DNA of 64,000 bases from CAZTQN01 sp964615765 (GCA_964615765.1 CAZTQN010000007.1:1-64000), one strand, 5' to 3'; positions 42,040 to 51,188 are shown, counted from the first letter of the stretch. Notes: a model not told the origin generated them from the letters alone. Program-made: numbers and translations.

Positions 42040-43056
42040 CTACCAGCCTCCGGTGCGGGTGCGGACGGCGGCGCGGAGGGCGATGGAGGCTTTGGTGAGC
42101 CCGGCGAGGCGGATGCGGCGGGCGCCGACGACGCGGGCGGGGCTGGCCTCGATGATCTCGAGCAGGCCGGAGTAGATGCGGGTCATGGCCCAGAGCGTGG
42201 GGGCGCAGTCGGGGTCGATCATCGTGAGCAGCGGGTCGCTGGCGCGGTAGTGCTCGCGGGCGATGAGGGCCTGCTCGCGGATGAGGGCGGTGCAGGCGTC
42301 GGGGTTGGACCAGGCGCGGAGCGCGTCGGGCGTGAGGCCGCGGGCGGCGAGGGCGTCGGCGGGGATATAGACGCGGCGCGGGCGGGCGTCGAAATCCTCG
42401 GCGAAATCGCGGAGGATGTTGGTGCGCTGGAAGGCCTGGCCGCGGCGGAGGGCGAGGTCGCGCGCGAGGATCGGGTCAGCGCCGGGGCGGAGGCCCCAGA
42501 TGGAGACGCAGGCGAGCCCGGCGGTGCCGGCGACGCGGTAGCAGTAGCGGTGCAGGGCGTCGTCGGTGGGGTAGACGGCGTGGTCGAGGTCTTCGTCGAG
42601 GCCGTCGAGCATGTCGCGGAAGATGACCGGGTCGATGGGGTAGGACCAGACGGTGGCGGCGAAGGCGGTCCAGAACTGGGGCCAGTCGGGCGCGGGGGGG
42701 CGGCCGTCGATGACGCGTTCGGTGCGTTGGCGGAAGGCGGCGAGGCGGTCGTGCTTGCGGGCGGTGGCGTCTGGGGTGTCGGCCTCGTCATCGGCGGCGC
42801 GCATCCAGGCGTAGATGGAGTAGATGGCGGAGCGGCGCGGCTCGGGGGTGAGGCGCAGGCCGTGGTAAAAGTTGCGGGCGCGGGTGCGGACGATCTCGGC
42901 GCAGTGGGCGTAAGCGGCTTCGACCTGATCGGGCGAGGCGTCGCCGGCGCGCGGGACGATGCGGGCCGTTTCCGCGATGAGGCGTCCGGGTGCGGACGCG
43001 GGTGCGGGGGCGAGGGCGATGCTGGAGCCGGCGGACACGTTCGAGAGCGCTCCCAA
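42040..43056 (-). CDS. hpnD: Presqualene diphosphate synthase HpnD
   Basis: 338 aa, ATG start at 43056. It belongs to the squalene/phytoene synthase family. The first Asp-rich Mg-diphosphate motif is MRAADDEADTP (86-95) and the second is QRTNILRDFAEDFD (about 220), with RRVYIP in the binding helix region. HpnD joins two farnesyl diphosphates into presqualene diphosphate. It follows hpnC after a 90-nt gap and precedes hpnE by 2 nt, the standard order. HpnD against HpnC is assigned by gene order and by the NILRDFAEDFD form of the second motif; a phylogeny would settle it. Confidence 0.9.
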   Translation of the reverse strand: MGALSNVSAGSSIALAPAPASAPGRLIAETARIVPRAGDASPDQVEAAYAHCAEIVRTRARNFYHGLRLTPEPRRSAIYSIYAWMRAADDEADTPDATARKHDRLAAFRQRTERVIDGRPPAPDWPQFWTAFAATVWSYPIDPVIFRDMLDGLDEDLDHAVYPTDDALHRYCYRVAGTAGLACVSIWGLRPGADPILARDLALRRGQAFQRTNILRDFAEDFDARPRRVYIPADALAARGLTPDALRAWSNPDACTALIREQALIAREHYRASDPLLTMIDPDCAPTLWAMTRIYSGLLEIIEASPARVVGARRIRLAGLTKASIALRAAVRTRTGGW

Positions 43057-43146
43057 GGGCCGCGGCCGGTCAGCCGGCGGTGCGGGGAAGACACGAGCAC
43101 CGCCGAACCCGGACCGGCATCGGGAGGTATCCGATGCAGGCTGCGG

Positions 43147-44235
43147 TCAGCGGTTGCGGGCCGGCGCGAAGGCCGACCACACCCAGGCCCGGGCCAGGAG
43201 CCCGCCCTTGGTCAGGCGGGAAAGGCTCGGGCGCGCCCACAGCGTGGCGCATCCCATCCGTAGGACCGCGTTGAGAATAGCCTCGCCGCCCGCACCGAAC
43301 AGCCACACAACGGGTGCGAGATCGTTCGAAAGCGTTCGCGGGAGGGGTCGGCCCTGATCAAAAAGGCCCGCCGTGCGCTCGATCAGGGGACGGACGGCGC
43401 GGATGTAGCGGACGCGGGCGGCGGGGTCGTCGGCGCGGTGGAGCCAGGCGCGCAGGTCGTCGGGCGTGATGCCGGTGTCGGCGGCGGGAAGGTAGACGCG
43501 GTCGCGCTCGACCAGGTCACGCCGGACGTCTTGCCAGAAGTTGATGAGCTGGAGCGCGGTGCAGGTGGCGTCGCTCATGGCGTAGCGCTCGGCGTTCTCG
43601 GGCGTGCCGGCGTAGCCGCCGAGCGCGAGGACGATGCGACCGACTGGGTTGGCGCTGCGCGTGCAGTAATCGACGCACTGATCCCAAGTGTCGTAGCGGG
43701 TGACGCGCTGGTCCTGCTGGAAAGCGTCGATGAGATTGAGAAAGGGTTGGGCGGTGAGGTGCGGGAAAGCGGCGAAGGTTCTGCGGAGGGCGACGAAGAC
43801 GGGGTGGGTGATGGACGATGTCGCTGGGCTCGCGGCGTGGGCGCTCGCGTGAGCCGCGTGCAGTTCGGCCCGCCACCAGTCGAGCAGGACGAGCGAGCGG
43901 GCCCGGGCTTCGGGGGTGGCGCCGGTCTCGTCGCCCAGGTCATCGGCCCAGCGGCAGAACGCGTACACGGCGGCAAAGTGATCGCGCAGGGGCGGCGGGA
44001 CCAGACGCGTGAGCACGCTGAAGTTCTCGTAGTGCGTCACGGCCAGGGCGCGGCAGTAGCGAACGCCCTGGTCGTCCGTCAGCGGGGGCAGCGCGGCGTC
44101 CGTCGGGTCGGGCGTGCGTTCGCCGGGCGGGCCGAAGTCTTTGAGGAGGTCGATCGGCGCGATCGCGGCCCAGTCTTCCGGTTGGGAGGACCGCGGGGCG
44201 CGGGCGGCGACGGGCTGGGCGGCGAGGGCGGTCAT
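43147..44235 (-). CDS. hpnC: Hydroxysqualene synthase HpnC
   Basis: 362 aa, ATG start at 44235, overlapping the S41 peptidase stop by 4 nt (ATGA). A second member of the squalene/phytoene synthase family: first motif YAFCRWADDLGDE (91-103), second motif LINFWQDVRRDL (about 232), and HYENFSVLTRLVPPPLRDHF, typical of HpnC. It converts presqualene diphosphate to hydroxysqualene. The N-terminus has about 50 extra residues before the conserved core. Translational coupling to an S41 peptidase is not part of the usual hpn cluster. Confidence 0.9.
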   Translation of the reverse strand: MTALAAQPVAARAPRSSQPEDWAAIAPIDLLKDFGPPGERTPDPTDAALPPLTDDQGVRYCRALAVTHYENFSVLTRLVPPPLRDHFAAVYAFCRWADDLGDETGATPEARARSLVLLDWWRAELHAAHASAHAASPATSSITHPVFVALRRTFAAFPHLTAQPFLNLIDAFQQDQRVTRYDTWDQCVDYCTRSANPVGRIVLALGGYAGTPENAERYAMSDATCTALQLINFWQDVRRDLVERDRVYLPAADTGITPDDLRAWLHRADDPAARVRYIRAVRPLIERTAGLFDQGRPLPRTLSNDLAPVVWLFGAGGEAILNAVLRMGCATLWARPSLSRLTKGGLLARAWVWSAFAPARNR

Positions 44236-45791
44236 GGGGTGGACGTCGGCGTGGCGGGGGAATCGGCGGGGGCGGGGGCGGACGAGGGTGACGGCTGGGA
44301 AGTGTTGCGGGCCGCGGCGCGTTCGAGCCAGCGGAGGGCGGCGTCGACGATGTGATCTTTGTTGTTGAGGCCCAAGCTGACGGGTTCGTCGGGTTGGATG
44401 CCGTGGCCTTCGATGGGCGCGCCGGCGGCGGTGAAGTCTTGCCAGGAGGGGAGGACGATGGTGAGCGTGTGCGAGCCGACGGTACCGACCTGGTGCGGCT
44501 TGGGGTTGCCGGAGGAGCCGCGGGTGGTGCCGCCGAAGGTGCGGACGCGCGGGGATTGCTGCATCATGGTGATGAAGGATTCATTGGCACTCATGCACAC
44601 GGGGCCGATGAGGAGGGCGACGTGGCCCGGGAAGCGGCGTTCGTGCGGGGCGGGACTGATGGTGCGGTCGAAGGTGGGTGTCCAGCCGGTGGACGCGTCG
44701 GGGTCGACGGTGCGGTTGCGGGCGTAGACGGCGGGTTTGTCGAGGAACAGGGCGGCGAACTCGCGCGCGAGGAGCTCGTCGCCGCCCGCGTTGGGGCGGA
44801 CGTCGACGATCATCGACGGGGCCTCGCGGACATCAACGACGAAGTCGATGGCGGCGGTGATGGCGGCGCGGTCGGCGGTGTCCCACGCGGAGATGAGCAC
44901 GTAGGGCGTGGAGATATCGAGGAGTCCGATGAGCACGCCGGGGCTGAGCTGGATCGGATTGATCAGACGGTCGCGCACGCCGACGGAGAGCATGTTGAGC
45001 GGCGGGGGCTCGGGGCGTGGCGGGGCGACGACGAGATCATCGACGCGGAGGTGAAGGTGCAGGTCTTGCGTCGGTTCGAGCAGGCGGGCCGCGGCCCGGG
45101 CGAAAGCGCCGGGGGTGGGCGAGGCCTCGAGCTCGGCGCGGTGCTGGGCGAAGAGGGCGTCCCAGTTGTCGACCAGGCGGTCGCGATAGGCGTATCGCGT
45201 GGCGATGAGGTTTCGGAGAGAAGCGGTCCAATCGCGGGCGAGGTCGGGCGTGAGGGTGGTGGGCGGCTGACCGGCGGGGGCGGTGCGGAAGGAGATCGGG
45301 TGGATCCGGGCGGGCACGCCGCGGGCGCTGCGGGTGTTCTGCGCGGCGGGGCAGTTGATGCTGAAGGCGTACGTCGTGTCAGGGGCGAGTTTGACGGGCA
45401 GCAGGAGCATGCGCGCGTCGGGCCAAGAGGGGCGGCCGGCGATGGGGACCTGGCCGCAGATCGAGTGACCGGCGGGGCTCATGTCGCGGTCGAAGGTGAT
45501 GCGGATCTCGGTGATGGCGGGGTCGACGCCGACGTCGCCGTTGTCGGGCTGAGCGTGCAGGACTCGGGCGGGGCCCGGGGCGAAGAACTCGGCGAGCGCG
45601 ACCTGCGGGGAAGTCCGCTTCGCGGGGGCGGGAGCGGGAGCGGGAGCGGGCGGAGGGCCGGGTACGGCGCGGGCGGGACGCACAGCGGCCAGGAGCGTGA
45701 CGGCGAGGATCGTCAGAGCGGCGGTAAGCGGTCGGGGCGGGGCGTTGAGGCGGCGAGCCCGGGGGCAGGTGTGTTGGCGGGCGCGGGGCAT
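44232..45791 (-). CDS. Exported S41 family peptidase with Ig-like N-terminal domain
   Basis: 519 aa, ATG at 45791. The signal peptide (about 20-42) ends near RPARA and is followed by a Pro/Ala-rich linker. Residues about 75-170 form an Ig-like Big_5 domain (PDNGDVGVDPAITEIRITFD). From about 180 on lies an S41 (C-terminal-processing-protease type) catalytic domain: a helical bundle, VDVRPNAGGDELLAREFA, then the nucleophile in VCMSANESF (Ser followed by Asn-Glu) and GHGIQPDEPV near the end. No PDZ domain is obvious, so it may act like the tricorn-core type peptidases. It is the first gene of a minus-strand run with hpnC, hpnD, hpnE and recJ and is divergent from ispH. Confidence 0.82.
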   Translation of the reverse strand: MPRARQHTCPRARRLNAPPRPLTAALTILAVTLLAAVRPARAVPGPPPAPAPAPAPAKRTSPQVALAEFFAPGPARVLHAQPDNGDVGVDPAITEIRITFDRDMSPAGHSICGQVPIAGRPSWPDARMLLLPVKLAPDTTYAFSINCPAAQNTRSARGVPARIHPISFRTAPAGQPPTTLTPDLARDWTASLRNLIATRYAYRDRLVDNWDALFAQHRAELEASPTPGAFARAAARLLEPTQDLHLHLRVDDLVVAPPRPEPPPLNMLSVGVRDRLINPIQLSPGVLIGLLDISTPYVLISAWDTADRAAITAAIDFVVDVREAPSMIVDVRPNAGGDELLAREFAALFLDKPAVYARNRTVDPDASTGWTPTFDRTISPAPHERRFPGHVALLIGPVCMSANESFITMMQQSPRVRTFGGTTRGSSGNPKPHQVGTVGSHTLTIVLPSWQDFTAAGAPIEGHGIQPDEPVSLGLNNKDHIVDAALRWLERAAARNTSQPSPSSAPAPADSPATPTSTP

Positions 45792-45839
45792 GGCGGTGCC
45801 TTTCGGGAGCGGGCGGGGTGATGGCCGCTACCATGGCGG

Positions 45840-46949
45840 ATGCGGATCATTCTTGCCGGCCCGCGGGGCTTTTGCGCGGGCGTGCACATGGCGATTGACG
45901 TGGTGGACCAGGTGCTGGACCTGTACCCGGGGCGCCCGATTTATGTCTATCACGAGATCGTGCACAACAAGCACGTGGTGAACCGGTTCCGCGAGCGCGG
46001 CGTGGCGTTTGTGGAAGAGGTGAGCGAGGTGCCGGAGGGGTCGATCATCGTGTTCAGCGCGCACGGGATCTCGCCCGCCGTGCGCGAGCAGGCGCGGGCC
46101 CGCAACCTGACGATGGTCGACGCGACGTGCCCCTTGGTGACGAAGGTGCACAACGAGGCGATCCGGTATGCGCGGCAGGGGTACGACATCCTGCTCATCG
46201 GGCACGCGGATCACCAGGAAGTCGTCGGGACGCGGGGGGAGGCGCCGGAGTCGATCCAGGTCGTGGAGTCTCCGGAAGATATTCCGGGGCTGAAGATCCG
46301 CGACAAGAACAAGATCGCGTACCTGACGCAGACGACGCTGAGCACCGACGACGCGGCGGTGATCATCGACGCGCTCAAGCAGGCTTTCCCGACGATCAAG
46401 GACCCGCCCAGCAGCGACATCTGCTACGCGACGACCAACCGGCAAGCCGCGGTGCGGCAGATCGCGCCCGAGTGCGACGTGGTGCTGGTCGTCGGGAGCA
46501 AGAACTCGAGCAACTCGGTGCGCTTGACGGAAATCTCGCGGAACGTCGGCACGCCGGCGTACCTGCTGGACGACGTGAGCGAGCTGCAGGAGGCGTGGTT
46601 CGCGAGCATCGCGGGGGGCCCGAGGAACGGGACAATCCTGATCACGGCGGGCGCCAGCGCGCCGGAGGATCTGGTCGCCGAGCTGTGCAAGACGCTGATC
46701 GACCGCTACGCGGGCGGGCCGGCGTACAAGAATGCGGGCGGGCTGGGTGTCATCGAGCAGCGCGACGTGTACCGCGAGGACGAGGAGTTCGGCCTGCCGG
46801 CGACGCTGAAGCGGCTGATGCGCGACGAAGGGATCGACCCGGAGACGCGGAAAATCAAGGTCGGGACGTACGACATCACGGAAGAGCTGTACGGGGCCGT
46901 GCCGGGCGGGAAGTCGGTCGGCGTGACGGTGGGCGGACGCGCGGTGTAA
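45840..46949 (+). CDS. ispH: 4-hydroxy-3-methylbut-2-enyl diphosphate reductase IspH
   Basis: 369 aa from ATG 45840. The three cluster-binding cysteines are visible: Cys12 in GFCAGV, Cys97 in DATCPLV and Cys195 in SDICYATTNRQ. The substrate pocket residues are in HEIVHNKHVV, SAHGIS, GHADHQEVVGT (His125, Glu127) and GSKNSSNSVRL. It makes IPP and DMAPP from HMBPP in the last step of the MEP pathway. The C-terminal 50 residues extend beyond the E. coli protein (316 aa). It is divergent from the S41-hpnCDE operon, which uses its product after prenyl elongation. Confidence 0.96.
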   Translation: MRIILAGPRGFCAGVHMAIDVVDQVLDLYPGRPIYVYHEIVHNKHVVNRFRERGVAFVEEVSEVPEGSIIVFSAHGISPAVREQARARNLTMVDATCPLVTKVHNEAIRYARQGYDILLIGHADHQEVVGTRGEAPESIQVVESPEDIPGLKIRDKNKIAYLTQTTLSTDDAAVIIDALKQAFPTIKDPPSSDICYATTNRQAAVRQIAPECDVVLVVGSKNSSNSVRLTEISRNVGTPAYLLDDVSELQEAWFASIAGGPRNGTILITAGASAPEDLVAELCKTLIDRYAGGPAYKNAGGLGVIEQRDVYREDEEFGLPATLKRLMRDEGIDPETRKIKVGTYDITEELYGAVPGGKSVGVTVGGRAV

Positions 46950-46960
46950 GCGGATCGGGG

Positions 46961-47743
46961 TCAGACCAGCCCGGCGGCGAGGGCGACGCCGAAGAGCACG
47001 AGCGCGATGCTGACAAGGGCGCGGAGCGTCGGGAGCGTGGTCTTTTTCACGAGGCGCGCGCCGATGGCGGCCCCGACGAACGCGGCCAGCGAGGCGGCGA
47101 TGACGACGGGCCAGTGGATGCCATCCCGCGCGCCGGGCTCAAGGCGAGCGGAATAGGCGCCCAGGCGGGTGACATCGACGATGCAGGCGATGACGGCGCC
47201 GGTGGCGACGAAGGCGGGCGGCGTGAGTCCGGTGCGGACGAGGAACGCCGAGCGGAGCGCGCCCTGGTGCCCGGAGAGCCCGCCGAAGAACCCGCTGATG
47301 AGCCCGCCGACGGGCAGTAGGTATCGCGGGAGGGCGAGTCGCTCGGCGAGCGGGAGGGTTTCGATCACGCCGAAGGCGGCGATGAGCAGCCCGACGACGA
47401 GGCGCGCGGGCGTGACCTCGGCGGCGACGCCCAGGAGCGTGTAGCGGACCAGCGGAGCGCCGGCGGCCGAACCGAGGGCGGTGAGCGCGAGGGCGCCGGC
47501 GGCGGCGCCGATGGCGGCCGGGACGCCGAAGCGGACGACGACGTCGCGGCTGGCCCCGTGCCCGAGCAGCGCGAGCTTGAAGAGGTTGGCGGCCAGGTGG
47601 ACGACGGCGGTCATGGCGATCGCGACCGGGAGCGGGAAGAACGCGGCCATCGCGGGCATGAGCAGCGTGCCCAGCCCGAAGCCGGTGAAGAGCGTCAGCC
47701 CCGAGGCGACCAGCGCGACGAGCGTGATGACAGCCATGTCCAT
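46961..47743 (-). CDS. TSUP family membrane permease (TauE/SafE-like)
   Basis: 260 aa, about eight membrane segments in two similar halves, each opening with a small-residue helix: FTGFGLGTLLMPAMAAFF in the first half, ISGFFGGLSGHQGALRSAFL in the second. The family is proposed to move sulfonates, sulfite or other sulfur anions, but substrates are mostly unproven. The start ATG at 47743 has no clear ribosome site. It converges on ispH with an 11-nt gap and is divergent from the aminotransferase gene. No sulfur-metabolism gene lies next to it. Confidence 0.85.
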   Translation of the reverse strand: MDMAVITLVALVASGLTLFTGFGLGTLLMPAMAAFFPLPVAIAMTAVVHLAANLFKLALLGHGASRDVVVRFGVPAAIGAAAGALALTALGSAAGAPLVRYTLLGVAAEVTPARLVVGLLIAAFGVIETLPLAERLALPRYLLPVGGLISGFFGGLSGHQGALRSAFLVRTGLTPPAFVATGAVIACIVDVTRLGAYSARLEPGARDGIHWPVVIAASLAAFVGAAIGARLVKKTTLPTLRALVSIALVLFGVALAAGLV

Positions 47744-47784
47744 TTCTTAACAGAGCGTATTCGAGGGCTCGCTACCCTCGCGGC

Positions 47785-49134
47785 ATGAGCACGATCGCCG
47801 ACACGCGTGTTGCGCCCGTCGAGGGTGGGAGTTCGGGCGGGCGGGGCGGCGGGCCGGGTGGCGGGCCGGGAAGCGGGTTTGCAGCGCGGTCGCTCGCCGT
47901 GTTCCCGGGCGGGTCCAACGGGGAGTTCAACATCCCCGACGCGATGGCGGTGGTGGTCGAGTCCGGTCAGGGGTGCTCGCTGCGCGACGCGGACGGGCGG
48001 GAGTGGCTGGATTTTTCGATGGGGTGGGGCTCGGTGCTGCCGGGGCATGCGCGGCGGGAAGTGGTGGACGCGGTGGTGCGGCGTGCGCCCCTCGGGACCA
48101 ACTTCTCGTTCCCGTCGACGGAGATGCTGGCCCTGGGTGAAGAGCTGATCCGGCTGTCGCCCGCGTGCGAGCGGGTTCGCTTCTGCGCCTCGGGCACGGA
48201 GGCGACGATGTACTGCCTGCGGCTGGCGCGAGCGTTCCGCGGGCGGCGGGCGGTGATGAAGTTTGAGGGGGCGTATCACGGTTCGAACGACGAGGGCGTG
48301 ACGAGCCTGTTCCCCAGCGGGACGCGCCCGTTTCCTGAGCCCGAGGCCTCGAGCGCGGGGATCAACGCCGATCACACCGTGATCGCACCGTTCAACGACA
48401 TCGATGCGGCCGTGAGCACGATCGCGCGGCACGCGAAGGACCTGGCGTGCGTGATCGTCGAGCCGCTGCACCGCTGCCTGGCGCCGAAGCCGGGCTTCCT
48501 CGCGGCGGTGCGCGAGGCGTGCGACCGCTCCGGCGTGCTGCTGGTGTTTGATGAGGTCGTGACCGGCTTCCGCCTGGCGTACGGCGGGGCCCAGGAGAAG
48601 TACGGCGTGGTGCCGGACCTGGTCGCCTACGGCAAGGCGCTCGGCGGCGGGCTGCCCATCGGGGCCTTCGGCGGGCGGGCCGACATCATGGACATCGTGC
48701 GCGAGGACAAGGCCGGGCACGACCCGCGCTATGTCTGGACCGCGTCGACGCTGGGCGGCAACCCCGTCTCCTGCGCCGCGGCCAGCGCGGCGCTGGGCAT
48801 CTATCGCCAGCCCGGGACGTACGAGCGGCTGAGCACGCTGGGCGAGCATTTCCGCGCGGCGCTCGCCCGCGTGCTCCGCGACACGGGGCACACGGGGCAG
48901 GTCATCGGCGACGGGCCGCTGGGGCAGATCGTCTTCAGCAACGCCCCGGTGTTCGACTATCGCAGCACGATCGCCGGCGACCGGACCAAGGCGCGCCGGA
49001 TGATGCTCGGGCTGTTCGAGCGGCGCGTGTTCATCAACCCGATGGGCACCAAGCTGTACCTCTCGCTGGCGCACGACGAGGCGGCGATCGCGGCGTTCGC
49101 CGGGGTGCTGAAGGACGTGCTGGGCGGGCTTTGA
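47785..49134 (+). CDS. Glutamate-1-semialdehyde aminomutase-like class III aminotransferase
   Basis: 449 aa from ATG 47785. A PLP-dependent class III aminotransferase: the PLP-binding Lys lies in VAYGKALGGGLPIGAFGG (about 290), the pyridine-contacting Asp in LLVFDEVVTGFRLAYGG, and VRFCASGTEATMYCLRLARA holds the phosphate-binding loop. The sequence resembles HemL more than ornithine-type members. The first 30 residues are Gly/Ser-rich and extra. HemL normally has about 430 residues, so this could be the tetrapyrrole enzyme or a paralogue with a different substrate, as is common; no other heme gene is near. It is followed 25 nt later by rlmN. Confidence 0.85.
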   Translation: MSTIADTRVAPVEGGSSGGRGGGPGGGPGSGFAARSLAVFPGGSNGEFNIPDAMAVVVESGQGCSLRDADGREWLDFSMGWGSVLPGHARREVVDAVVRRAPLGTNFSFPSTEMLALGEELIRLSPACERVRFCASGTEATMYCLRLARAFRGRRAVMKFEGAYHGSNDEGVTSLFPSGTRPFPEPEASSAGINADHTVIAPFNDIDAAVSTIARHAKDLACVIVEPLHRCLAPKPGFLAAVREACDRSGVLLVFDEVVTGFRLAYGGAQEKYGVVPDLVAYGKALGGGLPIGAFGGRADIMDIVREDKAGHDPRYVWTASTLGGNPVSCAAASAALGIYRQPGTYERLSTLGEHFRAALARVLRDTGHTGQVIGDGPLGQIVFSNAPVFDYRSTIAGDRTKARRMMLGLFERRVFINPMGTKLYLSLAHDEAAIAAFAGVLKDVLGGL

Positions 49135-49159
49135 CCTTCACGCGCACCTAAACTCCCGC

Positions 49160-50338
49160 GTGCGTCACCCGCCGGCCCATGTCTTTGAGTTCACGCCCGA
49201 GGCGCTGTCGCGCTGGATGGTGCAGCGCGGCACGCAGGCCTTTCGGGCCCGGCAGGTCCTTGACTGGGTGTACGCCAAGGGCGTCATCGATCCGGCGCTG
49301 ATGACCGACCTCTCCAAACGCGATCGCGACCTGATCGCCGACCCGCACGAGGGGCTCGCGTTCCTCTCCGGCGCGACGATGGCCGACCGATTGGCCAGCG
49401 ATGGGACGCGGAAACTGCTGCTGCAATGGCGCGAGTTCGGCGAGGATTCGGCGGTCGCGGAGCCTGCGAAGACCGCGCTGCCGGTGCTGAACGGGCCGAG
49501 TCTCGGCGGCGGCGCGGCGCCGGGCGTGCCCGTGCCCGACGCGAAGCGGCAGACCGAGTGTGTGATGATCCCCGCGGACGATCGTCGCACGGCGTGCATT
49601 TCTTCGCAGGTCGGCTGCCCGGTGGGGTGCCGCTTCTGCGCGTCGGGCATCGGCGGGCTGGACGGCAACTTGTCGACGGGGCGCATCGTCGAGCAGGTGT
49701 GGCGTTTGCGCGACGCACTCGACGGGCCGCGCGGCGAGCGGCGCATCACCAACGTCGTGTTCATGGGCATGGGTGAGCCCCTCAGCAACTTCAAAGCCGT
49801 GACCGACGCCGTGCGCGTCCTCTCGGCCCCGTGGGGCATGGGCATCGGGGCCCGGAAGATCACGATCTCGACGGTGGGCCTGCCGAAGGCGATCGAGCGG
49901 CTGGCGGACGAGTTGGAAGTGCCGGTGACGCTGGCGCTGTCGCTGCACGCGCCCAACGACGACATCCGGCGCGGGCTGATCCCCTGGGCCGAGTACACCA
50001 CCATCCCGGAACTGCTGGACTCGTGCCAGAAGTGGTTCGCCAAGACGGGGCGGGAGATCACGCTGGAGTACATCCTGCTCCGCGGCGTGAACGACCAGGC
50101 CGAGCACGCGCGCGAACTGAGCGAGGTGGCGCGGACCATCCGGGCCAATGTCAACCTGATCCGCTACAACGAGGTCGGCGGGATGCCCTTCGAGCGGCCG
50201 GAGGATGACGATGTCCGCCGGTTTCAGGAGATTCTCCGGTCGCGCGGCGTGAACACGCACATCCGGGCCAGCCGGGGGCGGGACATCGCCGCGGCGTGCG
50301 GGCAACTGCGGCATGAGGCAGCCCGGGCGTCGGCGTAA
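49160..50338 (+). CDS. rlmN: 23S rRNA (adenine-C2)-methyltransferase RlmN
   Basis: 392 aa, GTG start at 49160. A radical-SAM enzyme: cluster motif CPVGCRFC (Cys153, 157 and 160), GEP-like MGMGEPL, TISTVGLP and LALSLHAPND. The methyl-carrying Cys of the family is probably Cys380 in RDIAAACGQL. It methylates A2503 of 23S rRNA and A37 of some tRNAs. Between GTRKLLLQWREFG and TECVMIPADD there is an insertion of about 35 residues (94-130), Gly/Pro-rich and absent from the standard enzyme. It is probably co-transcribed with the aminotransferase upstream and the flavoprotein downstream. Confidence 0.95.
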   Translation: MRHPPAHVFEFTPEALSRWMVQRGTQAFRARQVLDWVYAKGVIDPALMTDLSKRDRDLIADPHEGLAFLSGATMADRLASDGTRKLLLQWREFGEDSAVAEPAKTALPVLNGPSLGGGAAPGVPVPDAKRQTECVMIPADDRRTACISSQVGCPVGCRFCASGIGGLDGNLSTGRIVEQVWRLRDALDGPRGERRITNVVFMGMGEPLSNFKAVTDAVRVLSAPWGMGIGARKITISTVGLPKAIERLADELEVPVTLALSLHAPNDDIRRGLIPWAEYTTIPELLDSCQKWFAKTGREITLEYILLRGVNDQAEHARELSEVARTIRANVNLIRYNEVGGMPFERPEDDDVRRFQEILRSRGVNTHIRASRGRDIAAACGQLRHEAARASA

Positions 50339-50383
50339 GCGGGCCTGCACCGGTCGCGGGCGGCGCGGCATCTACCGTGCACG

Positions 50384-51142
50384 ATGGACTCGTCGCCCAA
50401 GCACTCGGAACCCGTAAGCCCCCCCACTGCCGCCCCGCATGTCGGGCCCGGACCCGGGGACGCACCGGTGTACCCGCACGTTGCCCACACACCCTACCGC
50501 CCGCCCGGCGGCGGAGCGCCCGAGGCGATCGCGCGGCGGTTCTACGACACCATGCGTCAGCGGCGCAGCGTCCGGTTCTTCTCCGATCGGCCGGTGAGCG
50601 AGGCGACGATTCGCTGGTGTGTGTCGGCGGCGGGGACGGCCCCCTCCGGCGCGAACAAGCAGCCGTGGCGGTTCGTCGCGGTGCGGGATGCCGGCATCAA
50701 GGCGCAAATCAGGGAGGCGGCGGAGGCGGAAGAGCGCGAGTTCTATCAGCGCCGGGCCACGCCGGAATGGCTGGCGGATCTGGCCCCGCTGGGCACCGAC
50801 GCCGACAAGCCGTTCCTGACACTCGCCCCGTGGCTGATCGTGATGTTCAAGTTGATGAAGACCGACGCGGACGAGAGCGGGCGGCAGGGCAAGACGTACT
50901 ACGTCGAGGAGTCAGCGGGCATCGCCGCGGGGATGCTGATCACGGCGATCCACCTGTGCGGGCTGGTGACGCTCACGCACACGCCCAGCCCGATGGGCTT
51001 TCTTAGCCAGGTGCTCGGGCGGAGCGCGACGCACCCGCACGAGCGGCCGTTCTTGCTGCTGCCGGTCGGCTATCCCGCGGCGGAGTGCACCGTGCCGGAC
51101 ATCTCGCGAAAGCCGCTGGATGAGATCCTGGTCATTCGGTGA
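50384..51142 (+). CDS. Iodotyrosine deiodinase-like nitroreductase-family flavoprotein
   Basis: 252 aa from ATG 50384. The nitroreductase fold core starts at about residue 50 with RRSVRFFSDRPVSEATI, then AGTAPSGANKQPWRFVAV (FMN binding) and ends with LLPVGYPAAECTVPDISRKP. These blocks closely resemble vertebrate iodotyrosine deiodinase (IYD). The IYD substrate triad Glu-Tyr-Lys appears at Glu117, Tyr121 and Lys142, with spacing (+4, +21) identical to the Glu157/Tyr161/Lys182 I recall for human IYD. This supports halotyrosine reductive dehalogenation or a related reaction over a generic nitroreductase. The first 45 residues are Pro/His-rich and lack a clear anchor, so it is probably soluble. 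It lies 45 nt after rlmN. Confidence 0.85.
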   Translation: MDSSPKHSEPVSPPTAAPHVGPGPGDAPVYPHVAHTPYRPPGGGAPEAIARRFYDTMRQRRSVRFFSDRPVSEATIRWCVSAAGTAPSGANKQPWRFVAVRDAGIKAQIREAAEAEEREFYQRRATPEWLADLAPLGTDADKPFLTLAPWLIVMFKLMKTDADESGRQGKTYYVEESAGIAAGMLITAIHLCGLVTLTHTPSPMGFLSQVLGRSATHPHERPFLLLPVGYPAAECTVPDISRKPLDEILVIR

Positions 51143-51146
51143 CGGA

Positions 51147-51188
51147 TGAAAACGACGCGGCCCCGGAGAGGGAACTCCGGGGCCGCGG
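51147..51188 (-). terminator. Intrinsic terminator for the lamin-tail gene
   Basis: A perfect 12-bp stem, 51157-51168 with 51175-51186, has a 6-nt loop. The T-rich side (TCGTTTTCAT) is on the minus strand, so it terminates the gene at 51227-51877. It also lies just after the plus-strand deiodinase-like gene. Confidence 0.8.
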
